NCBI GenBank assembly: GCA_003242425.1
Contig: QGUL01000148.1
Location: forward strand, 1-5,420
Length of the DNA: 5,420 nucleotides
Direction of reading: 5' to 3'
Source: Pseudomonadota bacterium
GTDB lineage: Bacteria; Pseudomonadota; Gammaproteobacteria; Burkholderiales; SG8-39
Positions 5,342 to 5,420 of this stretch are shown here, in pieces. The translations under genes were made by a program, and so were the position numbers. The notes below the pieces were generated by a model that was not told where the DNA came from, searched no databases, and was given only the letters and a program-made list of their open reading frames with translations. The stretch's first letter is position 1. The number at the start of each line of letters is the position of its first letter.

Positions 5342-5356
5342 GCGGCACGATGCCGC
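5342..5356 (-). other. Leader hairpin preceded by a T7 run, upstream of the binding-protein gene
   Basis: GCGGCA (5342-5347) and TGCCGC (5351-5356) form a perfect six-pair stem with a three-base loop. On the minus strand, seven T bases (5365-5359) come just before this hairpin. That is the reverse of an intrinsic terminator, where the T-run follows. It would lie about 50 bases upstream of the start codon in the mRNA leader. Its role is unknown. Confidence 0.4.
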
Positions 5357-5375
5357 GCAAAAAAACCGCGCCGCT

Positions 5376-5396
5376 GGGGCGGGGGCGGGAGGGGGG
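5376..5396 (+). other. G-quadruplex-type motif
   Basis: Four G-runs of 4, 5, 3 and 6 bases (5376-5379, 5381-5385, 5387-5389, 5391-5396) are separated by single C, C and A bases. This satisfies the usual four-tract rule with the shortest possible loops, a class that forms very stable parallel quadruplexes in vitro. The G-rich strand is the template strand for the binding-protein gene, and the motif begins 84 bases upstream of its ATG. The mRNA would carry the C-rich complement. Confidence 0.7.
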
Positions 5397-5401
5397 ACAA
5401 G

Positions 5402-5410
5402 ATTAAAGCA
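5402..5410 (-). promoter_or_regulatory. Candidate extended -10 for the binding-protein gene
   Basis: Read on the minus strand, TGCTTTAAT combines a TG extension with TTTAAT, five of six matches to the -10 consensus. Transcription would start near 5395, at the edge of the G-quadruplex-type tract, giving a leader of about 100 bases. The -35 position falls outside the window, so the promoter cannot be completed. Confidence 0.3.
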
Positions 5411-5420
5411 ACGACACGCA

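Noticed and set aside
4153..5406. A 417-codon open frame on the plus strand opposite the binding-protein gene
   Set aside because: The opposite strand encodes a full-length Peripla_BP_6 protein with signal peptide; this frame is His/Arg-rich without motifs.

Overview
The window is high-GC DNA, with genes at roughly two thirds G+C and strong G/C preference at third codon positions. It is most likely from a proteobacterium, probably a betaproteobacterium. The reasons are an N-terminal fragment of a BPSS1780-type membrane protein (a family named from Burkholderia), an SMR transporter that aligns without gaps to E. coli EmrE, and a LivJ/LivK-type periplasmic binding protein of the sort abundant in Burkholderiales and relatives. 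The taxonomic assignment is an inference from protein families, not a search result.

Layout. Position 1-392 (minus) is the start of a multi-pass membrane protein running off the left edge. A 215-base divergent intergenic region with two long imperfect hairpins separates it from a plus-strand pair: a DUF4213/DUF364 protein (608-1438) and an EmrE-like SMR multidrug transporter (1468-1800). A 371-base, distinctly AT-richer gap (1801-2171) follows. It contains a 23-base operator-like dyad and a cluster of three CGAAGTTC repeats. A second plus-strand pair comes next: a YnfA/UPF0060 small membrane protein (2172-2507) and a DUF488 protein (2545-3090). A secreted metallo-beta-lactamase-fold hydrolase (3151-4116) follows with its own strong ribosome binding site. 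It converges on a minus-strand branched-chain-amino-acid-type ABC substrate-binding protein (4174-5292), and a strong hairpin lies between the two stops. The leader of the binding-protein gene holds a hairpin, a seven-base T run, a G-quadruplex-type motif and a candidate extended -10 at the right edge.

How the genes relate. The clearest theme is small-molecule transport and detoxification: two members of the SMR-like superfamily lie on the same strand only 371 bases apart, one behind a putative heavy-metal-chelation protein. No pathway ties all the genes together, and the window looks mostly like ordinary chromosomal housekeeping or accessory content. I see no mobile element, CRISPR array, RNA gene or recognisable defence system, and no convincing undescribed multi-gene system. 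The most unusual material is in the non-coding gaps.
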